Shown: piece by piece, positions 1 through 4,990 of the stretch
Numbering within the stretch: position 1 is the first letter of the stretch
Layout: each line of letters starts with the position of its first letter
DNA from: an archaeon
Lineage (GTDB): Archaea > Thermoproteota > Bathyarchaeia > TCS64
Assembly: GCA_020444005.1 (NCBI GenBank)
Contig: JAHLLU010000155.1
Span: 1 to 5,516 of the forward strand
Direction: 5' to 3'
Length of the DNA stretch: 5,516 nt
Program-made: the position numbers and the translations under genes
The notes under the pieces: model-generated
Seen by the model: only the letters and a program-made list of their open reading frames with translations
Told to the model about the DNA's origin: nothing
Database searches by the model: none

Positions 1-43
1 TATCTTCGAATCCTTTGTAATACTGCGGGAAATTCAATATCAT
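1..43 (-). CDS. Probable N-terminal fragment of an unidentified protein, cut by the window edge
   Basis: Reading the minus strand from an ATG at 43 gives 14 open codons, MILNFPQYYKGFED, running off the left edge of the window. The next minus-strand gene ends 29 bases upstream, so this would be the following gene in the same direction. A weak AT-rich element (70-78, CTCTAAAAA on the sense strand) lies about 31 bases before the ATG, the spacing seen for other genes here. No Shine-Dalgarno motif is present; the sense strand has a run of eight C instead. The fragment is too short to assign a family. The plus strand is also open across this stretch, so the coding call is tentative. Confidence 0.42.
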   Translation of the reverse strand, partial: MILNFPQYYKGFED

Positions 44-69
44 TGTTACATGAAAGGGGGGGGCTCTCG

Positions 70-78
70 TTTTTAGAG
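70..78 (-). promoter_or_regulatory. Weak TATA-like element for the partial gene at 1-43
   Basis: The sense-strand sequence CTCTAAAAA is centred about 31 nt before the ATG at 43 and overlaps the stop codon of the neighbouring gene. It is a poor match to an archaeal TATA box and is listed only because its spacing agrees with the other promoters of the window. Confidence 0.2.
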
Positions 79-474
79 GACTGGAATTGCTCCATTGATG
101 TAGTTTAATGCGTTAATCTCGATTGGGTTTATGGATTTCTCTAATAATCCAGCTTCGACCTTAAACTTATGAGCTAAACCATTAGCGCGATTCACAGCCC
201 TAAGAAGCCTCGCCTGATCCTTTGGAGAAAGATCAGATAGAGACTTTACGTCTGGATCAAAGTCAAGTTGTCTCTCAACGTTCTCGACATTATCAATAGC
301 CGCAATAAGACTAGCAGCGGGTCCAATTAGTGTAGGATCATCCTTGTCAGCGATGAGGTTTCCAATAGGGTCTCCGAATCTCTCAGGCTGTCTAGCCGGG
401 GCACGAATCATAGGGATCGTAATCGATGTGGCTAGTATGGCTGTTAAAATAAGTGTAAGTTTTTTCCGGTACAT
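73..474 (-). CDS. Small secreted or membrane-anchored protein of unknown function
   Basis: This 133-aa protein begins with a classic signal peptide. It has a basic n-region (MYRKK), a hydrophobic stretch at residues 6-23 and an A-P-A motif at 25-27, so cleavage after A27 is likely and the protein should be exported by the Sec route. An uncleaved N-terminal anchor is the alternative. The mature part (about 106 aa) is soluble in character, with a Pro/Gly-rich start and a mostly helical middle (about 50-113). It has no cysteines and no recognisable motif, and I do not recognise the family. The ATG at 474 is chosen because it starts the signal peptide and lies about 30 nt from a strong TATA-like box at 498-509. 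There is no Shine-Dalgarno motif, so the mRNA is probably leaderless or nearly so. It is transcribed alone; the next gene upstream on this strand starts at 1989. Confidence 0.8.
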   Translation of the reverse strand: MYRKKLTLILTAILATSITIPMIRAPARQPERFGDPIGNLIADKDDPTLIGPAASLIAAIDNVENVERQLDFDPDVKSLSDLSPKDQARLLRAVNRANGLAHKFKVEAGLLEKSINPIEINALNYINGAIPVL

Positions 475-497
475 ATGGCTAACTAGCGCTGATAAGT

Positions 498-509
498 AAT
501 ATATATTTA
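498..509 (-). promoter_or_regulatory. Archaeal TATA box of the secreted-protein gene
   Basis: The sense strand reads TAAATATATATT, centred about 30 nt upstream of the ATG at 474. That puts the transcription start within a few bases of the start codon. It is a good match to an archaeal TATA element. Confidence 0.6.
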
Positions 510-634
510 GCTATATTTAGTGATAATTGCCATTTGATGTATAATATTCAGTGAAGAAAATGAATGAGATTATCTAGAGCTCAACACAGAGTTACCATTA
601 ATGTTAGGATATTCCAAGAAGTCTGGACAAATAG

Positions 635-754
635 ATGAATCAAAGGATCGTAGAGATAATTGAGGCCGGTGAAACGGTTTATGTAAAGTCTTTTGTTACA
701 AGTGAAGTAACAGCCTTTGATATTTATTTCCAGACTTTTTTTACTAATTCATAA
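635..754 (+). CDS. Possible 39-aa small ORF overlapping the 3' end of the dipeptidase gene
   Basis: An ATG at 635 opens 39 codons ending at TAA 752-754; an in-frame TAG lies directly upstream at 632-634, so no longer version exists. The peptide starts MNQRIVEIIEAGETVYVKSF and looks like ordinary globular sequence for about 30 residues. The last ten codons run antisense through the end of the dipeptidase gene and are Phe/Thr-rich. There is no Shine-Dalgarno motif and only a poor AT-rich element near 607-612. It could be a small gene, the remnant of a longer one, or chance. It belongs to no family I recognise. Confidence 0.25.
   Translation: MNQRIVEIIEAGETVYVKSFVTSEVTAFDIYFQTFFTNS
694..712. 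terminator. Weak inverted repeat downstream of the dipeptidase gene
   Basis: The repeat is TGTTAC (694-699) and GTAACA (707-712) with a 7-nt loop. It lies 12-30 nt beyond the dipeptidase stop codon on the minus strand. No T-tract follows it in the minus direction, so it is a poor intrinsic terminator. It also lies inside the doubtful 39-codon ORF. Confidence 0.2.
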
Positions 755-1989
755 CCGTTTTGTCCAATAATTTTCTGTATCTCCGTATCACTATATCCGT
801 GTTTGATCATCCATCGACAAACATTTTGCAGACACTCAGTGGGATTCTCCATACCTCGAACATATTTTAGCCTCTTCAATTGTTCAATATTCATATCGAT
901 ACCCAAGAATTTACTCTCACCACCCTTACCGGGTCTAGAATAATGACCCAACCCGAGTTTACCGTTACGCTCCATATTTGTAAGATATAATCCAACATGA
1001 TCGCCATAGTTTGTGTCGGGGCCGCAACCAACATGGTCTACTCCAATCAAGTCTATACAATACTCAATGTGTTCCATGTAACTATCTATACCATGGAGAG
1101 GATGTTTCTTTGTGACTGTTAGATTCGGAGCAGCCTCGATACCCATCACGCCATCATTTTCCCCTATTGCCTGTATTACCTCGTCAGGGAACATTCTCGT
1201 TGTGGGAGTTAATGCTCTTGCACCAGCATGACTAATTAATATTGGATCTTTACTAAGCTCAATCGTTTCTAGAGCTGTTTTGTCACTTGTGTGGCTCACA
1301 TCAACTAAGAACCCCAGTTTATTCATTCTAACCAATGCATCGTAACCGAAATCAGTTAATCCCCCATCCCTGTGCTCCTTAAGCCCACTTCCAAGCATGT
1401 TAGACTCGCTGTAATTGATGCCGATACTTCGTACTCCGAGCCCATACAATACATCAAGTCTATCCACCTCGTTCTCGATACAACTGGCTGACTCAAGTAC
1501 AGCTACCCATGCGACTTTTCCGTTAACTCTCGCATATTCGATATCTTCTGCTCGCTTACAGTGAATTACCATATCTTGATGGGCGATATCACATAACCTC
1601 ATTCCTAGGTCATGTACTGTGCTATTCCAGTCCCACCCATGTTTGGTGTTTACAAAGCTACTGCCATCCATCATATTATCGAAAACACAGTCAAGGCCAC
1701 TATCAGAAAGTGCCTTGTATGCGATGAAGTTTCTTCCCTCCTTATCCATCTCACGAATCTCATACGGGTTCTCTGCACTGATATCGGGGTGTGCGTGTAA
1801 GTCCATCACTATGGATTTTTCCATGATTTCCTCGAATCTTTCCTCCTCTGTTTTACTCAGTTCTACTGGCTCCCACCATTCATCGATAACAGCTTCTCGT
1901 AGCTTAAACTCCTTATAATCTCTCCTGGGTTCAAGATACTGGTAAGCCTCATATCCGTCATACTTTTTGTTCCTACCCAATGTAATCAA
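724..1989 (-). CDS. Membrane dipeptidase-like metallopeptidase, peptidase family M19
   Basis: This 421-aa protein covers the whole M19 (renal dipeptidase) domain. The family hydrolyses dipeptides with a binuclear zinc centre in an amidohydrolase-type TIM barrel. Visible landmarks are the first metal motif at 63-69 (D-L-H65-A-H67-P-D), bridging Glu E166 in VLES, metal ligands H233 in DVSH and H254 in ISHAGARAL, substrate-contacting R265, and D325 in DHVGCGPD. The C-terminus has the family signature YVRGMENPTE then QKIIGQNGYELVKKVW. An N-terminal extension of about 60 residues precedes the barrel. The usual first motif is H-x-D; here it reads H-x-H. There is no signal peptide, so it should be cytoplasmic despite the family name. 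The start is TTG at 1989: no ATG or GTG occurs in frame back to the upstream stop at 2038-2040, although a second TTG (codon 4, 1980) is possible. The true substrate is unknown; D-amino-acid dipeptides or other small amides are handled in this family. Confidence 0.93.
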   Translation of the reverse strand: MITLGRNKKYDGYEAYQYLEPRRDYKEFKLREAVIDEWWEPVELSKTEEERFEEIMEKSIVMDLHAHPDISAENPYEIREMDKEGRNFIAYKALSDSGLDCVFDNMMDGSSFVNTKHGWDWNSTVHDLGMRLCDIAHQDMVIHCKRAEDIEYARVNGKVAWVAVLESASCIENEVDRLDVLYGLGVRSIGINYSESNMLGSGLKEHRDGGLTDFGYDALVRMNKLGFLVDVSHTSDKTALETIELSKDPILISHAGARALTPTTRMFPDEVIQAIGENDGVMGIEAAPNLTVTKKHPLHGIDSYMEHIEYCIDLIGVDHVGCGPDTNYGDHVGLYLTNMERNGKLGLGHYSRPGKGGESKFLGIDMNIEQLKRLKYVRGMENPTECLQNVCRWMIKHGYSDTEIQKIIGQNGYELVKKVWK

Positions 1990-2007
1990 TAAAAACTGTG
2001 TAAATCG

Positions 2008-2016
2008 GTATATAAC
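2008..2016 (-). promoter_or_regulatory. TATA box of the dipeptidase gene
   Basis: The sense strand reads GTTATATAC, centred about 22-23 nt before the TTG at 1989. The predicted transcription start lies at or just inside the first codons. This suggests a leaderless mRNA and leaves the TTG at 1980 as an alternative start. Confidence 0.55.
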
Positions 2017-2299
2017 AAGACGCCTTACTACCCCAGATTAACCTGAGAGCGAATTAGTAATAGAATCGATTTTCCCACCACATTATTATTGTAGACTCAA
2101 ACGGTTACGGTTCCTACAAAGATACGCGAAAAACGGGAGCCCAATTCTAGTTCTTTTGGTACAAACTCTCTTTTTCTAGGAACAACTCGTCATCCAAATA
2201 CACGCGCTATTGTTGAGCATACAATGGCCAATATATGCTTTTAATTTGATTTACCACATTACAACAGGTCTATACGTACACAAACAGGTGCACGAAAAT

Positions 2300-2307
2300 T
2301 CTATATC
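2300..2307 (+). promoter_or_regulatory. TATA-like box of the cupin gene
   Basis: TCTATATC is centred about 36 nt before the ATG at 2340, predicting a leader of roughly 10 nt. Within that leader AAGGTAAT (2328-2335) resembles the archaeal Shine-Dalgarno GAGGTGAT and ends 4 nt before the ATG. This makes the cupin the only gene in the window with a plausible ribosome-binding site. Confidence 0.42.
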
Positions 2308-2339
2308 TCCCTCCATCCTCATAGGGCAAGGTAATATCA

Positions 2340-2714
2340 ATGAGACTTGACTTGAAGGAATGGGGTACTCGACCCAAGGTAGGAGTAGGTTATGCTGCAG
2401 ATGTTGATGGTAAATGGTGTACATACCTTGAAACACTGAAAGGAGCATACAGAGGTAATCATATACATTCAGTGGATCAGTTCACCGTACTCCTCGGTGG
2501 ATCAGCAATGGTAGTTAAGAAAATCGGCTCCGAAATTGTAGAATATCCCCTACATGAGAACGAGGTTCATATAACACCCAAAGGTGTTCCACATGTCTTG
2601 ATAGCTCTTGAGAACTCTATCCTGTATGAGTGGTGGCAGGGCCCATATGAGGCAGAGGATTGCCCCGGTGTGTTCGACGAGTACACCAAGGGACTCGTAG
2701 GCCCAAGAGACTAG
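2340..2714 (+). CDS. Single-domain cupin protein
   Basis: This 124-aa protein has the two conserved cupin motifs of a small beta-barrel. Motif 1 is at about 35-54 (GAYRGNHIHSVDQFTVLLGG) with H41 and H43. Motif 2 is at about 73-92 (ENEVHITPKGVPH) with H85. The Glu usual after HxH is Q47 here, so a 3-His(Gln) metal site or a weakly metal-binding fold is likely. The R-G-N-H-x-H form resembles cupins of the sugar-nucleotide/capsule type, but overall similarity is too loose to name a reaction. The C-terminal tail (about 97-124, WWQGPYEAEDCPG onward) is acidic and Trp/Pro-rich. The ATG at 2340 is supported by an in-frame stop just upstream (2322-2324) and a Shine-Dalgarno-like AAGGTAAT. It stands 146 bases before the nitroreductase, with a hairpin between them, so it may be its own transcript. 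Cytoplasmic. Confidence 0.85.
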   Translation: MRLDLKEWGTRPKVGVGYAADVDGKWCTYLETLKGAYRGNHIHSVDQFTVLLGGSAMVVKKIGSEIVEYPLHENEVHITPKGVPHVLIALENSILYEWWQGPYEAEDCPGVFDEYTKGLVGPRD

Positions 2715-2812
2715 CTAAAAACATGAGAGGGGCATACATGCTCCAAAATTTGTGTAAATAAACTCATAATAAAATCTCACACTGGCTTCTACGAGAAACC
2801 CAGACGATATTC

Positions 2813-2840
2813 CATGAGGGATGCCTTATTATCCCTCATG
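2813..2840. promoter_or_regulatory. Perfect 10-bp palindrome (8-nt loop) before the nitroreductase: operator or terminator
   Basis: CATGAGGGAT (2813-2822) and ATCCCTCATG (2831-2840) are exact reverse complements around the loop GCCTTATT, and TGTTTTTCTA follows at 2841-2850. As RNA this is a hairpin plus T-tract that could terminate the cupin transcript about 100 nt after its stop. As DNA it is a dyad centred 34-35 nt before the nitroreductase ATG, with the best TATA-like stretch lying in its loop, so a dimeric repressor bound here would block TBP. The sequence alone does not decide between the two; both may apply. Confidence 0.6.
2824..2831 (+). promoter_or_regulatory. Candidate TATA element of the nitroreductase gene
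   Basis: CCTTATTA lies about 33 nt before the ATG at 2861, inside the loop of the palindrome. It is a weak match to a TATA consensus. The better-looking GATATAAAT at 2855-2863 overlaps the start codon and is too close to drive this gene. Confidence 0.3.
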
Positions 2841-2860
2841 TGTTTTTCTACATGATATAA

Positions 2861-3358
2861 ATGGAGTTCAGTGATGTAATAAAAAACCGTAGAAGCATCA
2901 GAAGCTACAAACCAAACCCCGTACCTAAGGATAAGATCAACAAAATTCTTGAATCAGCTCGCCTAGCACCCAGCGCCAGCAACAGACAGCCATGGCATTT
3001 CATCGTAGTCGAAGACAAAACGATGATAAAGAAACTAGCAAAACAAAGCTGGGCAGAGGAAGCACCACTCATGATCGTCGGGTTAGCCGATACAGAAGAA
3101 TCACCTAACTGGTGTCAAAATGACCTAGGTATCGCCATAGAGCATATGGTATTGACTGCATGGGACCTTGGATTAGGCACATGCTGGATGGGTCAGTCTA
3201 ACAGAGAGGACTTACTGCGGGAGCTACTTGAGATACCCGAAAAAATGAGACCAGTTGCACTGATTACTGTAGGTGAGGCCAAGAGTATACCCGACGCCAA
3301 AACAAGGAAGAACATGGAAACCATCTCTAGCTGGGGCAAATACGGGAAACGCGCCTAA
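2861..3358 (+). CDS. Nitroreductase family FMN-dependent oxidoreductase
   Basis: This 165-aa protein has the compact nitroreductase fold, which binds FMN at a dimer interface and passes electrons from NAD(P)H to nitro compounds, quinones, flavins or other acceptors. FMN-contacting motifs are the N-terminal RRSIR (10-14), PSASNRQPWHF (37-47), the D88-containing segment before the central helix, GLGTCWMG (104-111) and GEAK (138-141). At 165 aa it sits at the short end of the family, which runs from roughly 165 to 220 aa, and all core parts are present. The ATG at 2861 gives the standard family start (MEFSDVIKNRRSIR). No Shine-Dalgarno motif precedes it. It is followed after 41 bases by the DsrE-like/flavoprotein pair, and together they suggest a redox role. 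The native substrate cannot be read from sequence. Cytoplasmic. Confidence 0.93.
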   Translation: MEFSDVIKNRRSIRSYKPNPVPKDKINKILESARLAPSASNRQPWHFIVVEDKTMIKKLAKQSWAEEAPLMIVGLADTEESPNWCQNDLGIAIEHMVLTAWDLGLGTCWMGQSNREDLLRELLEIPEKMRPVALITVGEAKSIPDAKTRKNMETISSWGKYGKRA

Positions 3359-3370
3359 CAATATTACTTC

Positions 3371-3380
3371 TATTTTTATT
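3371..3380 (+). promoter_or_regulatory. TATA-like box of the DsrE/flavoprotein pair
   Basis: TATTTTTATT is centred about 24 nt before the GTG at 3400, placing the transcription start at the start codon (leaderless). The T-rich stretch 3367-3380 also lies just behind the nitroreductase stop and could end that transcript. Confidence 0.45.
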
Positions 3381-3399
3381 CGCCCATCTTCTTGTCAAC

Positions 3400-3741
3400 G
3401 TGATTGATTTGAGTAGTAAACTATTGGTTATAATCGCTTCAGGAGACCAGGCCAAGGCACTAACTGGCTTGATGTACACCCATAACGCCATCAAACGAGG
3501 CTGGATGGACGAGGTAAAGGTTGTCTATTTTGGTCCAAGTGAGCAGTTATTGGAACAAGATGCCGAGGTAGCTGATGCAGCCATAGAGATAGCAGGCTTG
3601 AGTGAGAGCTTTGCATGTAAAGCCATCAGTGACCGGGATGGCATCAGTGAAAAAATAGACGAGCTGGGTGTCAAGGTAGAGTACGTTGGCACCATCATAA
3701 GTGATTACATCAAACAAGGCTACACCCCCATGGTTTGGTAA
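3400..3741 (+). CDS. DsrE-like (DsrE/DsrF/TusD fold) protein
   Basis: This 113-aa protein has the layout of the DsrE-like fold. It begins with a hydrophobic beta strand (about 7-14, KLLVIIAS), then a helix with ALTGLMYTHNAIKRG (20-34) and a second strand VKVVYFGPS (39-47). An A-C-K segment follows with C73, placed where sulfur-relay members carry the persulfide-bearing cysteine, then DGISEKIDELGVKVEYVG and the final GYTPMVW. DsrE/TusD proteins carry sulfur as a cysteine persulfide; many archaeal relatives have no known role. The start is GTG at 3400, supported by TATA spacing; a TTG at 3409 is possible. The stop codon is one base before the ATG of the flavoprotein, so the two are co-transcribed and probably translationally coupled. 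A sulfur-transfer role is an inference from C73 and the Fe-S neighbour. Cytoplasmic. Confidence 0.8.
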   Translation: MIDLSSKLLVIIASGDQAKALTGLMYTHNAIKRGWMDEVKVVYFGPSEQLLEQDAEVADAAIEIAGLSESFACKAISDRDGISEKIDELGVKVEYVGTIISDYIKQGYTPMVW

Positions 3742-3742
3742 C

Positions 3743-4396
3743 ATGATACTGGGAATAAACGCAAGCGCTAGACCCGAAAAACACCGGGATGGAAAACTCA
3801 CAAGCGGCACAACAGAGAAACTTATGAAACATCTTTTAGAGAAAACAGGCGAACCCTACGAGTATATCAGCCTTGGAGACAAGACAATTCTAGGGTGCCG
3901 TGGCTGTTGTCTCTGTGCTGGTAACAATATATGTGTCCTTGGGGACGACTGGGCTGAGATCCGGGACAAGATGTTTGAGGCAGATGCCATCGTATTTGGG
4001 GCACCAAACTATTATGGAATGATTAACGCAATTGGTCACGCCTTCCTAGAACGCACGTTCAGCCTCCGACACAGGGAACGCTTCCCCTTAGCTGGAAAAC
4101 TCAACGCCATAATAACATCAGACGGAGGCGATCCCAACCCGGTTGAGGAATACATTAGAAAAATGTTCAGAAGCAACTACATGGCAGAACCCATAGGCGT
4201 ACTCAAGGTACCTGGGGTAAGCCAATGTTATACTTGTGGCTATGGGAAAGACTGTGCAGCTGGTTCAGTGGTTTCAAAACATGGAATGCTCGATGATATA
4301 CTGCCAGAGCATGTTCCAGTAATCCCTGAAGAGGTCTATGATAAAGCATCTAATATCGCTCAAAGGCTTGGAAATGTGGTGCGAACCAACAAATAG
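3743..4396 (+). CDS. Iron-sulfur flavoprotein / NADPH-dependent FMN reductase-like protein
   Basis: This 217-aa flavodoxin-fold protein belongs to the flavoprotein group that includes the archaeal iron-sulfur flavoprotein Isf. The first strand and phosphate loop are MILGINASARPEK with T20-SGTTEK; GAPNYYG at 86-92 is the usual flavin-contacting segment of the family. The compact cysteine motif C52-x2-C55-x2-C58-x5-C64 matches the Isf pattern that ligates a [4Fe-4S] cluster; C56 is extra. A second set, C162-x2-C165-x5-C171 (CYTCGYGKDC), is typical of a subgroup and may bind another metal or cluster. Expected role: electron transfer between FMN and Fe-S to an unknown acceptor. The ATG at 3743 is preferred over an in-frame ATG at 3701. 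The longer version would add 14 residues before the first beta strand and overlap the upstream gene, while 3743 sits directly after its stop. Cytoplasmic. Confidence 0.9.
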   Translation: MILGINASARPEKHRDGKLTSGTTEKLMKHLLEKTGEPYEYISLGDKTILGCRGCCLCAGNNICVLGDDWAEIRDKMFEADAIVFGAPNYYGMINAIGHAFLERTFSLRHRERFPLAGKLNAIITSDGGDPNPVEEYIRKMFRSNYMAEPIGVLKVPGVSQCYTCGYGKDCAAGSVVSKHGMLDDILPEHVPVIPEEVYDKASNIAQRLGNVVRTNK

Positions 4397-4515
4397 ACCT
4401 TTTCAGCTATGTGGACTATTTATCTTTCCAATCCGTTGATTAACAATGGGTTAGAAACTTCAAGAAATTTATTATTGTAACCAGATTGTGAAACCTATTT
4501 AGTCTATAAAATACG
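4397..4515. other. Convergent junction with a weak hairpin
   Basis: This 119-base AT-rich gap lies between the plus-strand flavoprotein and the minus-strand 62-aa gene. AATCCGTTG (4430-4438) and CAATGGGTT (4444-4452) can form a 9-bp stem, including two G-U pairs when transcribed from the plus strand, with the loop ATTAA. No T-tract follows it on either strand. Short T runs (TTTT at 4400-4403 plus; ATTTTATAG just after the minus-strand stop) are more likely termination sites. No gene is seen. Confidence 0.35.
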
Positions 4516-4704
4516 CTACTCTTCTTCCTTTTTACGAAGGTACCAGGTCTCACCCTTTGGGCTCGTCTCAATGTGGAAATTTGAGTTATACACTAGCATT
4601 TCCTTGACGAACTCTCTCATGGTGGCTTTTGTCCCATCGCTGCGAATTATGACTTCATCTAGGTCTATGGTTACACGTTTTCCCTTTTCTAGATCGACAT
4701 CCAT
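4516..4704 (-). CDS. Small protein of unknown function, 62 aa
   Basis: The peptide has a charged N-terminal beta-rich part (about 1-24, with VTIDLDEVIIRSDGTKA), a helix (28-38, TMREFVKEMLV), a second beta segment (NFHIETSPKGETWYLRK, 42-58) and an acidic tail EEE. It has no cysteines, signal peptide or membrane segment, and I do not recognise the family. It is probably real for three reasons: its composition is protein-like, a strong TATA box (TTTTTATATAA, 4733-4743) lies about 33 nt before the ATG at 4704, and no good alternative frame exists. There is no Shine-Dalgarno motif; a leader of about 5-8 nt is predicted. It is the last of four short minus-strand genes and lies 49 bases after the stop of the 78-aa gene. 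Confidence 0.65.
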   Translation of the reverse strand: MDVDLEKGKRVTIDLDEVIIRSDGTKATMREFVKEMLVYNSNFHIETSPKGETWYLRKKEEE

Positions 4705-4732
4705 ATTAGTTCAATACTATTTTCTGTGAACC

Positions 4733-4743
4733 TTATATAAAAA
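4733..4743 (-). promoter_or_regulatory. TATA box of the 62-aa gene
   Basis: The sense strand reads TTTTTATATAA, the best archaeal TATA match in the window, centred about 33 nt before the ATG at 4704. It fills the gap after the upstream gene's stop (4754-4756), showing that the 62-aa gene can be transcribed on its own. Confidence 0.65.
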
Positions 4744-4753
4744 CCCGGAATGT

Positions 4754-4990
4754 CTAGGCTTGTTCCCGCATTATTCGCCGGGTCATCTTGGTGAGTTCAA
4801 GCCTGCATCCACCTTGGCCATAGCTTCGCTCAAGAACCCCTTGTTTCACAAGTGATTTTCGCTGACGCTCGTTAAAGTGTTCTGTGGCTTTCTCGCCTTT
4901 ATCGATCTTTATGAGTTCCTCTCTGTAAAAATGTACTACGTTTGTGACACTCTGTGCTTCGAGGTTTGTGGTCTGTTCTTCGGATATCAA
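4754..4990 (-). CDS. Small protein, possible winged-helix DNA-binding domain
   Basis: This 78-aa protein is charged and lacks a signal peptide or membrane segment. Residues 11-29 and 36-50 look helical. The segment RKSLVKQGVLERSYGQGGCRLELTKMTRRIM (44-74) has the look of a winged helix: a helix ending in a G-V-L turn, two strands joined by a Gly-rich wing (YGQGG, 57-61), and an L-T cap before the last helix. This is pattern resemblance only, and I would not call it a regulator without profile support. The start is TTG at 4990; a stop (TGA, 4997-4999) lies two codons upstream in frame, so no ATG is available. A TATA-like TTTTTATCT (5021-5029) is about 35 nt away. An inverted repeat covers the start codon, which would suit autoregulation if the protein binds DNA. 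Confidence 0.62.
   Translation of the reverse strand: MISEEQTTNLEAQSVTNVVHFYREELIKIDKGEKATEHFNERQRKSLVKQGVLERSYGQGGCRLELTKMTRRIMREQA

Larger units (their letters stand above)
1990..2339. other. Divergent intergenic region, about 350 bases, no gene seen
   Basis: This stretch separates the minus-strand dipeptidase from the plus-strand cupin and carries both promoters (2008-2016 and 2300-2307). I find no coding ORF with protein-like composition, no tRNA and no box C/D pattern. A 7-base inverted repeat, GTTCCTA (2110-2116) and TAGGAAC (2177-2183), can extend past one mismatch to 12 pairs in 13 (one of them G-U) around a loop of about 48 nt. A short tandem, ACGGTTACGGTT, sits at 2101-2112. A second AT-rich element (CAATATATGC, about 2228-2237) lies 100 nt before the cupin. 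Confidence 0.5.

Noticed and set aside
1612..1918. Two overlapping plus-strand frames (62 and 99 codons) inside the dipeptidase gene
   Set aside because: They are antisense to a region with strong M19 motifs, have Ser/Leu/Cys-rich translations, and lack promoter or homology signals.
2020..2339. Box C/D RNA or tRNA in the large intergenic gap
   Set aside because: No correctly placed C and D boxes, and no T-loop (GGTTCRA) with an acceptor stem, could be found on either strand.
2251..2448. 65-codon minus-strand frame across the cupin start
   Set aside because: It is antisense to the cupin N-terminus, with low-quality Cys/Pro/His-rich sequence. The cupin motifs lie on the plus strand.
2722..2745. 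CATGAGAGGGG near 2723 as a repeat of the later CATGAGGGAT arm
   Set aside because: Only about eight bases agree and the palindromic partner is not reproduced; this is likely chance.
3701..3742. Upstream ATG of the flavoprotein (14 extra residues)
   Set aside because: It would place MITSNKATPPWFGN before the first beta strand and overlap the DsrE-like gene. The ATG at 3743 gives the normal flavodoxin-fold start.
3547..3810. 87-codon minus-strand frame over the DsrE/flavoprotein junction
   Set aside because: It is antisense to two recognised genes, and the translation has no domain features.
4430..4452. Hairpin at the convergent junction as a bidirectional terminator
   Set aside because: The stem depends on two G-U pairs and no T-tract follows on either side, so it is noted only within the junction entry.
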